Assembly: GCA_020352575.1 (NCBI GenBank)
Contig: CP070681.1
Coordinates: 1,207,398-1,213,371, forward strand
DNA length: 5,974 nucleotides
DNA from: Acidimicrobiia bacterium
GTDB taxonomy: Bacteria; Actinomycetota; Acidimicrobiia; Spongiisociales; JAENVV01
Direction of reading: 5' to 3'
The position numbers and the translations under genes are program-made. Of this stretch, positions 1 through 5,974 are shown piece after piece. The notes beneath the pieces are model-generated. The model was not told the origin of the DNA, searched no databases, and saw nothing but the letters and a program-made list of their open reading frames with translations. How positions within the stretch are numbered: position 1 is the stretch's first letter; each line of letters opens with the position of its first letter.

Positions 1-1
1 G

Positions 2-679
2 GAGTCGACTCTCGGCGAGCAACTCGACGACCTGTTCACGGCATCGACGAACCCGTCGCTCGCCTTCCTCGCGTCGAGTGCCGTCATCAAGGTCCGGATC
101 ACGGCGAAGGGGCGAACCGAGGCGGAGGCCGAGGACCTCATCCGACCGGTCGAGGAGGAGGTGCGACGCCGCCTTGGCGCGGCGGTCTTCGCCGTCGATC
201 GCGAGACCCTGCCGGGCGTCGTACTCGATCGCTGCCGACGCCGGGGCTGGACACTCGCCGCGGCCGAGTCCATGACGGGGGGCCTCCTCGGCGGCCGGAT
301 CACCGAGGAACCGGGGAGCTCGGATGTCTTCGTGGGTGGGGTCGTGGCCTATGACGCCCGACGCAAGCACGAACTGCTCGGCGTGGACCCGGGTCTGTTG
401 GAAGCGCACGGTCAGGTGAGCGAGCCCGTCGCCCTGGCCATGGCCGACGGGGTGGCGTCGCGGCTGGCGACCGACGTGGGCTTGGCGATCACCGGGGTGG
501 CCGGTCCGGACGGTCTCGAGGGTGTCGAGCCGGGGACGGTCGTCATCGCGGTTCGCACCCCGGAAGGTGCCCGTGCCCGGACGTTGCGCATGCCCGGTGA
601 TCGTGAACGTGCCCGGACCTTCAGCGTCACTGCGGCCCTCCAACTCACTCGCCTCGCCGTGGTCGGGGAGTGGTGGTGA
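2..679 (+). CDS. cinA: CinA, C-terminal part (KH-like linker and NMN deamidase domain), 5'-truncated by window edge
   Basis: The reading frame is open from base 2 and ends at TGA 677-679, giving 225 visible residues of a protein normally about 410-430 long; the N-terminal MoCF/ADP-ribose pyrophosphatase domain lies outside the window. The visible part begins with ESTLGEQLDDL, matching the GESxL linker after the MoCF domain, followed by a KH-like segment (about residues 25-65: AVIKVRITAKGRTEAEAEDL). The PncC-type nicotinamide-nucleotide amidohydrolase domain follows, with AESMTGG (nt 263-283), PGSSDVFVGGVVAYDARRK and ITGVAGPDG. The Ser-Ser, Tyr and Lys positions of the family active site are present. 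The motif reads AESMTGG where AESCTGG is more usual, and the glycine-rich loop is GPDGLEGVEPGTV rather than the common GPGGGTPEKPVGTV; both look like tolerated variation. The family converts NMN to nicotinate mononucleotide plus ammonia in the cytoplasm (known for the family). An internal GTG at 161 is not the start, because homology continues upstream of it. Confidence 0.93.
   Translation, partial: ESTLGEQLDDLFTASTNPSLAFLASSAVIKVRITAKGRTEAEAEDLIRPVEEEVRRRLGAAVFAVDRETLPGVVLDRCRRRGWTLAAAESMTGGLLGGRITEEPGSSDVFVGGVVAYDARRKHELLGVDPGLLEAHGQVSEPVALAMADGVASRLATDVGLAITGVAGPDGLEGVEPGTVVIAVRTPEGARARTLRMPGDRERARTFSVTAALQLTRLAVVGEWW
665..670 (+). promoter_or_regulatory. Ribosome binding site of thpR
   Basis: GGGGAG lies inside the last codons of cinA, five bases before GTG 676. 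It favours the third of the three tandem GTG codons as the start, since the first GTG (670) overlaps this element. Confidence 0.55.
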
Positions 680-1221
680 GTGGCACCCCGCACTTCGTCG
701 GCATCGACCTCGACGACGAGAGCAGGCACCGCCTGGCGGCCGGACTCACCGCGGCCTTCGAGGACCACCCGGTGCCCGGCCTCCGGGTCCCCGCCGCGAA
801 CTGGCACCTGACGCTGCGCTACCTCGGGCCGGTCCCGCCACCCCGCCTCGACGCGATCATCCACGGCCTCGCCTCGGCGCCGCTGGGTGAGGGGTTCCGA
901 CTCCGACTCGACGGGCTGGGTGCGTTCCCCCGTCCCGAGCAGGCGAGCGTGTTGTGGGTGGGCACCGCCGAGGGGACCGAGGAGCTCCACCTGCTGCGCG
1001 ACCGGGTGGAGGAGGCCCTCGAGGCGACCGGCATGCCCCGGGAGGATCGGCCGTTCGAGCCCCACCTCACGCTGAGTCGGATCCGGCCGCCCGTCGACGT
1101 GTGGACCTGGCTCGAGGCCGACCCGCTCCTCGACGTGCGCGTCGACGTCGACGCCGTCACGTTGTTCCGTTCCGAGCGGCGGCCCACCGCCTACCCGGTC
1201 GTGGGGCGGTTCCCTCTCTGA
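676..1221 (+). CDS. thpR: RNA 2',3'-cyclic phosphodiesterase (ThpR/LigT family, 2H phosphoesterase)
   Basis: This 181-residue protein has the usual family length and both signature HxTx motifs of 2H phosphoesterases: H44-L-T-L47 in [10 protein letters not shown] and H130-L-T-L133 in [11 protein letters not shown]. These histidines bind and hydrolyse the cyclic phosphate. The family opens 2',3'-cyclic phosphate ends of RNA to 2'-phosphate; some members also ligate tRNA halves in vitro, which gave the old name LigT. The protein is soluble, with no signal peptide or membrane segment. Three in-frame GTG codons stand in a row at 670, 673 and 676. I chose 676 because it forms a GTGA overlap with the cinA stop and lies five bases after GGGGAG (665-670); starting at 670 would only add two residues. 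The overlap implies translational coupling with cinA. Neither catalytic motif is degraded, so the enzyme is probably active. Confidence 0.9.
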   Translation: MSGTPHFVGIDLDDESRHRLAAGLTAAFEDHPVPGLRVPAANWHLTLRYLGPVPPPRLDAIIHGLASAPLGEGFRLRLDGLGAFPRPEQASVLWVGTAEGTEELHLLRDRVEEALEATGMPREDRPFEPHLTLSRIRPPVDVWTWLEADPLLDVRVDVDAVTLFRSERRPTAYPVVGRFPL

Positions 1222-1231
1222 AATCCAACCG

Positions 1232-1247
1232 TCGAACGCATGTTCGA
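1232..1247. promoter_or_regulatory. LexA operator (SOS box) upstream of recA
   Basis: The sequence TCGAACGCATGTTCGA has perfectly complementary arms (TCGAAC / GTTCGA, extended one more pair by G1231 and C1248) around a four-base spacer GCAT. This matches the Gram-positive/actinobacterial LexA consensus CGAAC-N4-GTTCG. It lies 74 bases before the recA start and 10 bases after the thpR stop. LexA bound here would repress recA until RecA filaments on single-stranded DNA trigger LexA self-cleavage. The site is palindromic, so strand is not meaningful. Arms, spacing and location all agree, so the call is strong. Confidence 0.93.
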
Positions 1248-1248
1248 C

Positions 1249-1254
1249 TACGCT
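1249..1254 (+). promoter_or_regulatory. Candidate -10 hexamer of the LexA-controlled recA promoter
   Basis: TACGCT fits the actinobacterial TANNNT -10 pattern and begins one base after the end of the SOS box, so a bound LexA would cover the -35/-10 spacer. I see no convincing -35 hexamer at 16-18 bases upstream (the region reads CCAACC), which is common in high-GC actinobacteria. This is inference from position and pattern. Confidence 0.4.
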
Positions 1255-1263
1255 GGCCAAGAA

Positions 1264-1286
1264 TCGTCACACCCCCTCCGTACGGT
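1264..1286 (+). promoter_or_regulatory. Candidate RecA-NDp (PafBC-type, LexA-independent) damage promoter of recA
   Basis: TCGTCACAC (1264-1272) is followed by exactly eight bases and then TACGGT (1281-1286). The mycobacterial RecA-NDp motif is TTGTCRGTG-N8-TANNNT. The upstream element here matches five of the first six positions (T, G, T, C, A) but none of the last three, while the spacing and the -10 pattern fit exactly. In mycobacteria this promoter class is activated by PafBC after DNA damage, independently of LexA. The degenerate upstream element makes this a hypothesis; TACGGT could also be an ordinary or chance -10. Confidence 0.3.
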
Positions 1287-1310
1287 GGCTGCACACCGTC
1301 GGACGAGCAC

Positions 1311-1316
1311 AAGGAG
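1311..1316 (+). promoter_or_regulatory. Ribosome binding site of recA
   Basis: AAGGAG is a near-perfect Shine-Dalgarno five bases before GTG 1322. It fixes the recA start at this GTG rather than at the in-frame ATG codons further in (codons 9 and 11). Confidence 0.85.
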
Positions 1317-1321
1317 CGACC

Positions 1322-2350
<1,029 letters not shown>

Positions 2351-2371
2351 ACCCGACAACGGTGCGATTCC

Positions 2372-2403
2372 CGAAAGGGGGCGGTGCGAGCCGCCCCCTT
2401 TCG
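2372..2403. terminator. Probable intrinsic terminator after recA
   Basis: A perfect 13-base-pair stem (CGAAAGGGGGCGG at 2372-2384 with CCGCCCCCTTTCG at 2391-2403) encloses a six-base loop TGCGAG. It starts 21 bases after the recA stop. No real U-tract follows (only the TTT inside the stem, then CATCGG), so it resembles the U-poor hairpins of high-GC actinobacteria. Those may terminate, attenuate, or stabilise the recA 3' end. Its symmetry and place between two transcription units make the boundary role likely. Confidence 0.75.
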
Positions 2404-2435
2404 CATCGGCGCTCCGGGATGCAGTAGCCGGCGGG

Positions 2436-2441
2436 TACGAT
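2436..2441 (+). promoter_or_regulatory. Candidate -10 hexamer of the rny-miaB-miaA promoter
   Basis: TACGAT fits the actinobacterial housekeeping -10 (TANNNT, here close to TATAAT/TAGGAT) and lies 69 bases before the rny ATG, downstream of the recA hairpin. No clear -35 stands 17-18 bases upstream (CCGGGA/TCCGGG). A leader of about 60 bases would result. The rest of 2404-2510 shows no ORF or convincing regulatory RNA. Confidence 0.45.
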
Positions 2442-2502
2442 GACCGCAGTGATATCGAACACGCGGGGCGCCACCCACGGGTGTGCGGCCCGACCGAAAG
2501 GT

Positions 2503-2508
2503 AGGAAG
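2503..2508 (+). promoter_or_regulatory. Ribosome binding site of rny
   Basis: AGGAAG, two bases before ATG 2511 (its AGGA core four bases before), within the purine-rich run AAAGGTAGGAAGAG, is the only reasonable Shine-Dalgarno. It supports this ATG, which also places the membrane segment at the very N-terminus. Confidence 0.55.
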
Positions 2509-2510
2509 AG

Positions 2511-4046
2511 ATGCCGACCGAACCGCTGTTCATCGCGGTTGGGGTCACGCTCGTCGTCTCCGGGGTGGTGGGATTCCTCCTCGCCCGGGTCCTCGGGAAC
2601 CGGGGTGGCGAAGGACTGACGGCGGAGCACGTCCTCGGTGAGGCGCGACTGGAGGCCAAGCGCATCCTCGCCCGTGCCGAGGAAGAGGCGAGGGCCCTCG
2701 CCGACACGTACAAGGAACGAGAAGACGCAACGCTGGAGCTGCGACGGGTCGAGGCGCGTTCATCCGAGGAGCGCCTCGTCCAGCGCGAGCAGACGCTTGA
2801 ACAACGAGCGGCGAACCTTGCCCAGCGCGAGCAACTCCTCATCCAGCGCGAAGACACGCTCCGTGACGCGGAGATGGACGCGGAGCGGATCAAGGAGGAG
2901 GGGCGGGCAGCCCTGGAGCGCATCTCCGCGCTTGACTCCCGAGCCGCCAAGGAAGAACTGCTCGCTGACGTAGAGGACGAGGCCCGGCGCGACGCCATGC
3001 GCCTGGTGCGCGACCTCGAGGTGCGAGCACGGGAAGAAGCGGAACGGCGATCGAAGCGCATCCTCGCCACGGCGATCCAACGGAACGCCGCCCAGGTCGT
3101 CGGTGAGATCACCGCGTCGGTCGTGGACCTCCCATCGGACGACCTCAAGGGACGGATCATCGGCCGTGAGGGTCGCAACATCCGGGCCTTCGAGGCGGTC
3201 ACCGGCGTGAACCTCATCATCGATGACTCCGCCGACACGGTGTCCGTGTCCACCTTCGACCCGGTGCGCCGGGAGATCGCCCGGCTCACCCTGCAGGCCC
3301 TCATAGAAGACGGTCGGATCCACCCTGCCTCGATCGAGCAGTTCCACGAGAAGGCGAAGGTGGAGATCGAGCGGACGGTGCGCGATGCCGGCGAGTGGGC
3401 GATGGTCGAAGTCGGCGTGGGGCGGATCCACCCCGAGCTCGTGAACCTGCTCGGCCGCCTGAAGTACCGGACCTCCTATGGCCAGAACGTACTGGACCAC
3501 TCACTCGAGTCCGCACACATCGCCGGGATGCTGGCGGCCGAACTCGAGGTCGATGTCGCCAGTGCCAAGCGCGCCGCCCTCCTCCACGACATCGGCAAGG
3601 CCGTCACCCACGAGGTGGAGGGCTCCCATGCGCTCATCGGCGCAGAGATCGCTCGGCGATTCGATGAAGAGGCGCACATCGTCCACGCCATCGAAGCCCA
3701 CCACAACGAGGTGGAGCCCCGGACGATCCTCGCCGTGCTCACCCAGGCAGCTGATGCCGTGTCGGCTGCACGCCCGGGAGCCCGGCGGGAGCAACTCGAG
3801 GGATACGTCCGTCGACTGGAGCGCCTCGAGGAGTTGGCCGGGGCGTTCGAGGGCGTCGAGCGCGTGTTCGCCATGCAGGCCGGCCGCGAGGTGCGTGTCG
3901 TCGTGGATCCCGGTTCCGTGGACGACCTCGGTGCCGCTTCACTGGCCCAGCAGATCTCGCGAAGCCTCGAGGAGAGCCTCCACTACCCGGGCCAGATCCA
4001 GGTGACGGTCATCCGGGAGTACCGGGCCACCGACTACGCGAGGTAG
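2511..4046 (+). CDS. rny: Ribonuclease Y (membrane-anchored endoribonuclease)
   Basis: RNase Y makes initiating endonucleolytic cuts in mRNA turnover at the inner face of the membrane. The 511-residue protein shows the full family architecture: an N-terminal membrane helix (about 6-28, FIAVGVTLVVSGVVGFLLA), a long charged coiled coil (about 38-190, rich in Glu, Arg and Gln, with repeated QREQ/QRED-like heptads), a KH domain (about 208-270) with its GxxG-type loop GREGRN (218-223), then the HD phosphohydrolase domain. In the HD domain the metal ligands are visible: H330 in VLDHSLES, H359-D360 in LLHDIGKA, the AHHNE histidines at 397-398, and D415 in TQAADAVSAARPGARRE. The C-terminus IREYRATDYAR is typical. 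The gene follows the recA hairpin, has its own likely promoter, and ends two bases before miaB. RNase Y is standard in Bacillota but patchy in actinobacteria, which mostly use RNase E/G and J. Confidence 0.97.
   Translation: MPTEPLFIAVGVTLVVSGVVGFLLARVLGNRGGEGLTAEHVLGEARLEAKRILARAEEEARALADTYKEREDATLELRRVEARSSEERLVQREQTLEQRAANLAQREQLLIQREDTLRDAEMDAERIKEEGRAALERISALDSRAAKEELLADVEDEARRDAMRLVRDLEVRAREEAERRSKRILATAIQRNAAQVVGEITASVVDLPSDDLKGRIIGREGRNIRAFEAVTGVNLIIDDSADTVSVSTFDPVRREIARLTLQALIEDGRIHPASIEQFHEKAKVEIERTVRDAGEWAMVEVGVGRIHPELVNLLGRLKYRTSYGQNVLDHSLESAHIAGMLAAELEVDVASAKRAALLHDIGKAVTHEVEGSHALIGAEIARRFDEEAHIVHAIEAHHNEVEPRTILAVLTQAADAVSAARPGARREQLEGYVRRLERLEELAGAFEGVERVFAMQAGREVRVVVDPGSVDDLGAASLAQQISRSLEESLHYPGQIQVTVIREYRATDYAR
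4040..4044 (+). promoter_or_regulatory. Ribosome binding site of miaB
   Basis: GAGGT overlaps the rny stop codon and its GAGG core ends five bases before GTG 4049. Together with the two-base gap between the genes it implies translational coupling of miaB to rny. Confidence 0.6.
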
Positions 4047-4048
4047 CC

Positions 4049-5437
4049 GTGACTGACGTCCTGCTCGGAGTCCCCACGACGCGGCGCGTCGAGGACCGCG
4101 CCCCGTCCCGGGAGGGCAGGACGTACTTCCTCCGCACGTTCGGATGCCAGATGAACGAGCACGACTCCGAGCGTGTCGCCGGACTGTTCGAGGGTGACGG
4201 CATGGTGCGCGCCGACTCCCAGGAGGAGGCGGATGTCCTCTTCGTCAACACCTGCACGATCCGGGAGAATGCCGACAACAAGCTGTATGGCACGCTTGGC
4301 CACCTCAAGTCGCTCAAGGACGAGCGCGAAGGCCGGCTCCTCGTCGTCGGCGGATGCGCCGCGCAGAAGGACCGCGACCTGGTGCGCCAGAAGGCCCCCT
4401 GGGTGGACGTGGTGCTCGGCACCCACAACGTCGACCGTGTGCTGGACCTCCTCGACCACGCCGAAGCGTGGGGTCCGATCACGGAGATCCTCGACGAGCC
4501 CGGCGAGACCATGGCGGCCGACCTCCCGTCGCGACGGGACGTCTCCCATTCGGCCTGGGTCACCATCCAGACGGGCTGCAACAACACCTGCACCTTCTGC
4601 ATCGTCCCGTCGGTGCGTGGTGGGGAGATCAGTCGTCGTCCCGGTGACATCATCCGCGAGGTCGAACGTCTGACCGCCGATGGGGTGACCGAGGTCACCC
4701 TGCTCGGCCAGAACGTGAACACGTACGGCCGTGACCTTGCGATCGATGGCAGGCGGCGGCCGATCTTCGCGGACCTCCTCCGCCGCGTGGGTGAGGTGGA
4801 CGGCATCCGCCGCATCCGATTCACGAGTCCCCATCCGGCGGACATGAAGGAGGACGTCGCGGCGGCCATGGCGGAGACCGAGGCGGTGTGCGAACAACTC
4901 CACTTCCCCCTCCAGAGTGGGTCCCGCGCCGTGCTCGCCCGGATGCACCGGGGGTACACGCCGGAGCGTTACCTGGAGCGCCTTGCGATGTTGCGGGCGA
5001 CCATTCCCGGCCTCACGGTCTCCACGGACATCATCGTCGGCTTCCCGGGGGAGACGGACGAGGACTTCGAGGCAACGCTCGACGTGGTGCGGGAGGCCCA
5101 GTACGACTCGGCCTTCATGTTCGTGTTCTCGCCGCGCCCGGGCACCGCTGCTGCCGAGATGACGGACCACTTCGTCCCGGACGACGTGGTCCAGGAGCGC
5201 TTCCAGCGGCTCCTGGCGCTCCAATCCACCATCGGTCACGACCGCAACCGCGCGATGATCGGTGACGTGTACGAAGTGCTCAGCGAGGGTCCTTCGAAGA
5301 AGGATCCGGGCATGACGACCACCCGCACCCGGGGTGGCAAGCTGGTCCATGTGGATGGCGTGCTCCCGGAGGGGACATTCGCCTCCGCCGAGATCATCGA
5401 CGCCGCCAAGTTCCACCTGACAGGGCGACTCGTCTGA
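4049..5437 (+). CDS. miaB: tRNA-2-methylthio-N6-dimethylallyladenosine synthase (MiaB)
   Basis: MiaB is a radical-SAM methylthiotransferase that converts i6A37 to ms2i6A37 in tRNAs reading UNN codons. The 462-residue protein carries all three family domains. The N-terminal MTTase domain has the three cysteines for the auxiliary [4Fe-4S] cluster: C33 (TFGCQMNEHDSE), C69 (NTCTIRENA) and C103 (GGCAAQKD). The radical-SAM domain has the C177-x3-C181-x2-C184 motif (GCNNTCTFCIVPSVRG), followed by TLLGQNVNTYG (217-227), LHFPLQSGS (284-292) and DIIVGFPGETDEDF (327-340). A C-terminal TRAM RNA-binding domain spans about 400-462. The GCQMNEHDSE signature and the adjacent miaA separate it from the paralogues RimO and MtaB. 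The GTG start has GAGGT upstream, and about 25 poorly conserved residues precede the first motif, so a slightly later start cannot be excluded. Confidence 0.96.
   Translation: MTDVLLGVPTTRRVEDRAPSREGRTYFLRTFGCQMNEHDSERVAGLFEGDGMVRADSQEEADVLFVNTCTIRENADNKLYGTLGHLKSLKDEREGRLLVVGGCAAQKDRDLVRQKAPWVDVVLGTHNVDRVLDLLDHAEAWGPITEILDEPGETMAADLPSRRDVSHSAWVTIQTGCNNTCTFCIVPSVRGGEISRRPGDIIREVERLTADGVTEVTLLGQNVNTYGRDLAIDGRRRPIFADLLRRVGEVDGIRRIRFTSPHPADMKEDVAAAMAETEAVCEQLHFPLQSGSRAVLARMHRGYTPERYLERLAMLRATIPGLTVSTDIIVGFPGETDEDFEATLDVVREAQYDSAFMFVFSPRPGTAAAEMTDHFVPDDVVQERFQRLLALQSTIGHDRNRAMIGDVYEVLSEGPSKKDPGMTTTRTRGGKLVHVDGVLPEGTFASAEIIDAAKFHLTGRLV
5422..5425 (+). promoter_or_regulatory. Ribosome binding site of miaA
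   Basis: AGGG lies eight bases before CTG 5434, inside the last codons of miaB. It is the only Shine-Dalgarno-like element near the start of MiaA homology and so helps decide the unusual CTG start. Confidence 0.45.
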
Positions 5438-5974
5438 CCCGGGTCATTGCGCTCGTCGGCCCGACGGCGTCGGGAAAGAGCGACCTCGCAATGCGTCTCG
5501 CCCTGGCCTGGGACGCAGAGATCGTGAGCGTCGATTCCATGCAGGTGTACCGCGGCATGGACATCGGAACGGCGAAACCCACGCCCGCCGACCAGGCCGT
5601 GGTGCCCCACCACATGATCGATGTCGCCGACCCGGCCGATGAATACGACGTGGCGACGTTCCAGCGGGCGGCCCGCCACGCCATCGAGGAGATTCGGGAG
5701 CGGGGGAAGCACGTGCTCATCGTCGGGGGAAGCGGGCTCCACCTCCGGGTCACCGTCGACCCGTACACCTTCGGTGGCCACGACGCCGAGGTACGGACTG
5801 CACTCGAAGCAGCCGATCCGGGCGAGCTCGTGCCGCGGTTGCTCGCCCTGGATCCCGAAGCCGGCTCGGTCGTCGACCTCGCGAACCCCCGCCGGGTGAT
5901 CCGCGCGCTCGAGATCCACGCAGTCGACGGGGCGACCCCGACCGAGCGCGCGAATGCTCCCGAGCGGAGGGCCG
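5434..5974 (+). CDS. miaA: tRNA dimethylallyltransferase (MiaA), 3'-truncated by window edge; probable CTG start
   Basis: MiaA transfers a dimethylallyl group from DMAPP to N6 of A37, making the i6A37 substrate of MiaB. The 180 visible residues (of roughly 300) show the P-loop GPTASGKS (9-16), DSMQVYRGMDIGTAKP (34-49), the PHHMID motif (58-63), VGGSGLHLR (97-105) and NPRRVIRALE (151-160). No ATG, GTG or TTG occurs in frame near the start of homology; the first downstream ATG (5491) falls after the P-loop and cannot be the start. CTG 5434 gives L/M-T-R-V-I-A-L-V-G-P, exactly the expected N-terminus. It overlaps the miaB stop as CTGA and follows AGGG. Oddities are His103 where GG(T/S)GLY usually has Tyr, and a somewhat shortened segment between residues 113 and 151 compared with E. 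coli MiaA. Co-translation with miaB fits their shared pathway. Confidence 0.95.
   Translation, partial: MTRVIALVGPTASGKSDLAMRLALAWDAEIVSVDSMQVYRGMDIGTAKPTPADQAVVPHHMIDVADPADEYDVATFQRAARHAIEEIRERGKHVLIVGGSGLHLRVTVDPYTFGGHDAEVRTALEAADPGELVPRLLALDPEAGSVVDLANPRRVIRALEIHAVDGATPTERANAPERRA

Noticed and set aside
412..1260. Open frame of 282 codons on the - strand opposite cinA and thpR
   Set aside because: It overlaps two genes with clear family motifs, and its first codons would overlap the SOS box; no domain is recognisable.
1282..1299. Inverted repeat ACGGTG / CACCGT in the recA leader
   Set aside because: Only six base pairs around a six-base loop, overlapping the candidate -10 at 1281; too weak to call a regulatory RNA structure.
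2455..2471. TCGAAC near the rny promoter as a second LexA box
   Set aside because: Only one arm is present (TCGAAC followed by ACGCGGGGCG); there is no GTTCGA arm at the required spacing.
4683..4700. Perfect inverted repeat GGGTGACC-GA-GGTCACCC
   Set aside because: It lies within miaB codons for the conserved V-T-E-V-T stretch, where codon choice GTGACC/GTCACC makes a palindrome by chance, and the two-base loop is too small for a stable hairpin.
5290..5304. Hairpin-like TCCTTC-GAA-GAAGGA near the miaB 3' end
   Set aside because: A short stem inside codons for the TRAM domain, with a three-base loop; no sign that it acts on transcription.
4034..5416. Long open frame of 460 codons on the - strand, opposite miaB
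   Set aside because: It is the antisense shadow of a gene with unmistakable MiaB motifs; long antisense frames are expected in high-GC coding DNA, and the translation (many Arg, His, Gly, Asp) resembles no family I recognise.

Overview
The window is a compact, very GC-rich stretch of bacterial chromosome in which every gene lies on the + strand. It reads as housekeeping DNA: cinA (3' part), thpR, recA, rny, miaB and miaA (5' part). Strong G/C preference at third codon positions, frequent GTG starts and a LexA box of the form TCGAAC-N4-GTTCGA point to Actinomycetota. RNase Y together with the absence of recX beside recA suggests a deep-branching class such as Acidimicrobiia, rather than a mycobacterium or streptomycete. 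The phylum is fairly secure; the class is an inference.

Layout: bases 1-679 hold the C-terminal half of CinA (NMN deamidase). Its stop codon overlaps the preferred GTG start of thpR (676-1221), a 2H-family RNA 2',3'-cyclic phosphodiesterase. A 100-base gap (1222-1321) carries the recA control region: an actinobacterial SOS box at 1232-1247, two candidate -10 hexamers and a good Shine-Dalgarno. recA (1322-2350) is complete, intein-free and intact at its key motifs. It is followed by a strong hairpin (2372-2403) and a probable new promoter. A second cluster then starts: rny (2511-4046), miaB (4049-5437, two bases after rny) and miaA (5434 to the window end, overlapping the miaB stop).

The first block joins NAD salvage, RNA-end chemistry and recombinational repair, in the order cinA-thpR-recA also known from Deinococcus. 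The second joins a membrane-anchored endoribonuclease with the two successive enzymes of ms2i6A37 tRNA modification. The hairpin at 2372-2403 probably separates damage-induced recA transcription from constitutive rny-miaB-miaA transcription, with some read-through possible.

I found no mobile element, CRISPR array, rRNA or tRNA gene, and no sign of an undescribed system. The points most worth a second look are regulatory (a LexA box plus a possible LexA-independent damage promoter at recA), syntenic (rny where recX is expected) and annotational (miaA seems to start with CTG).
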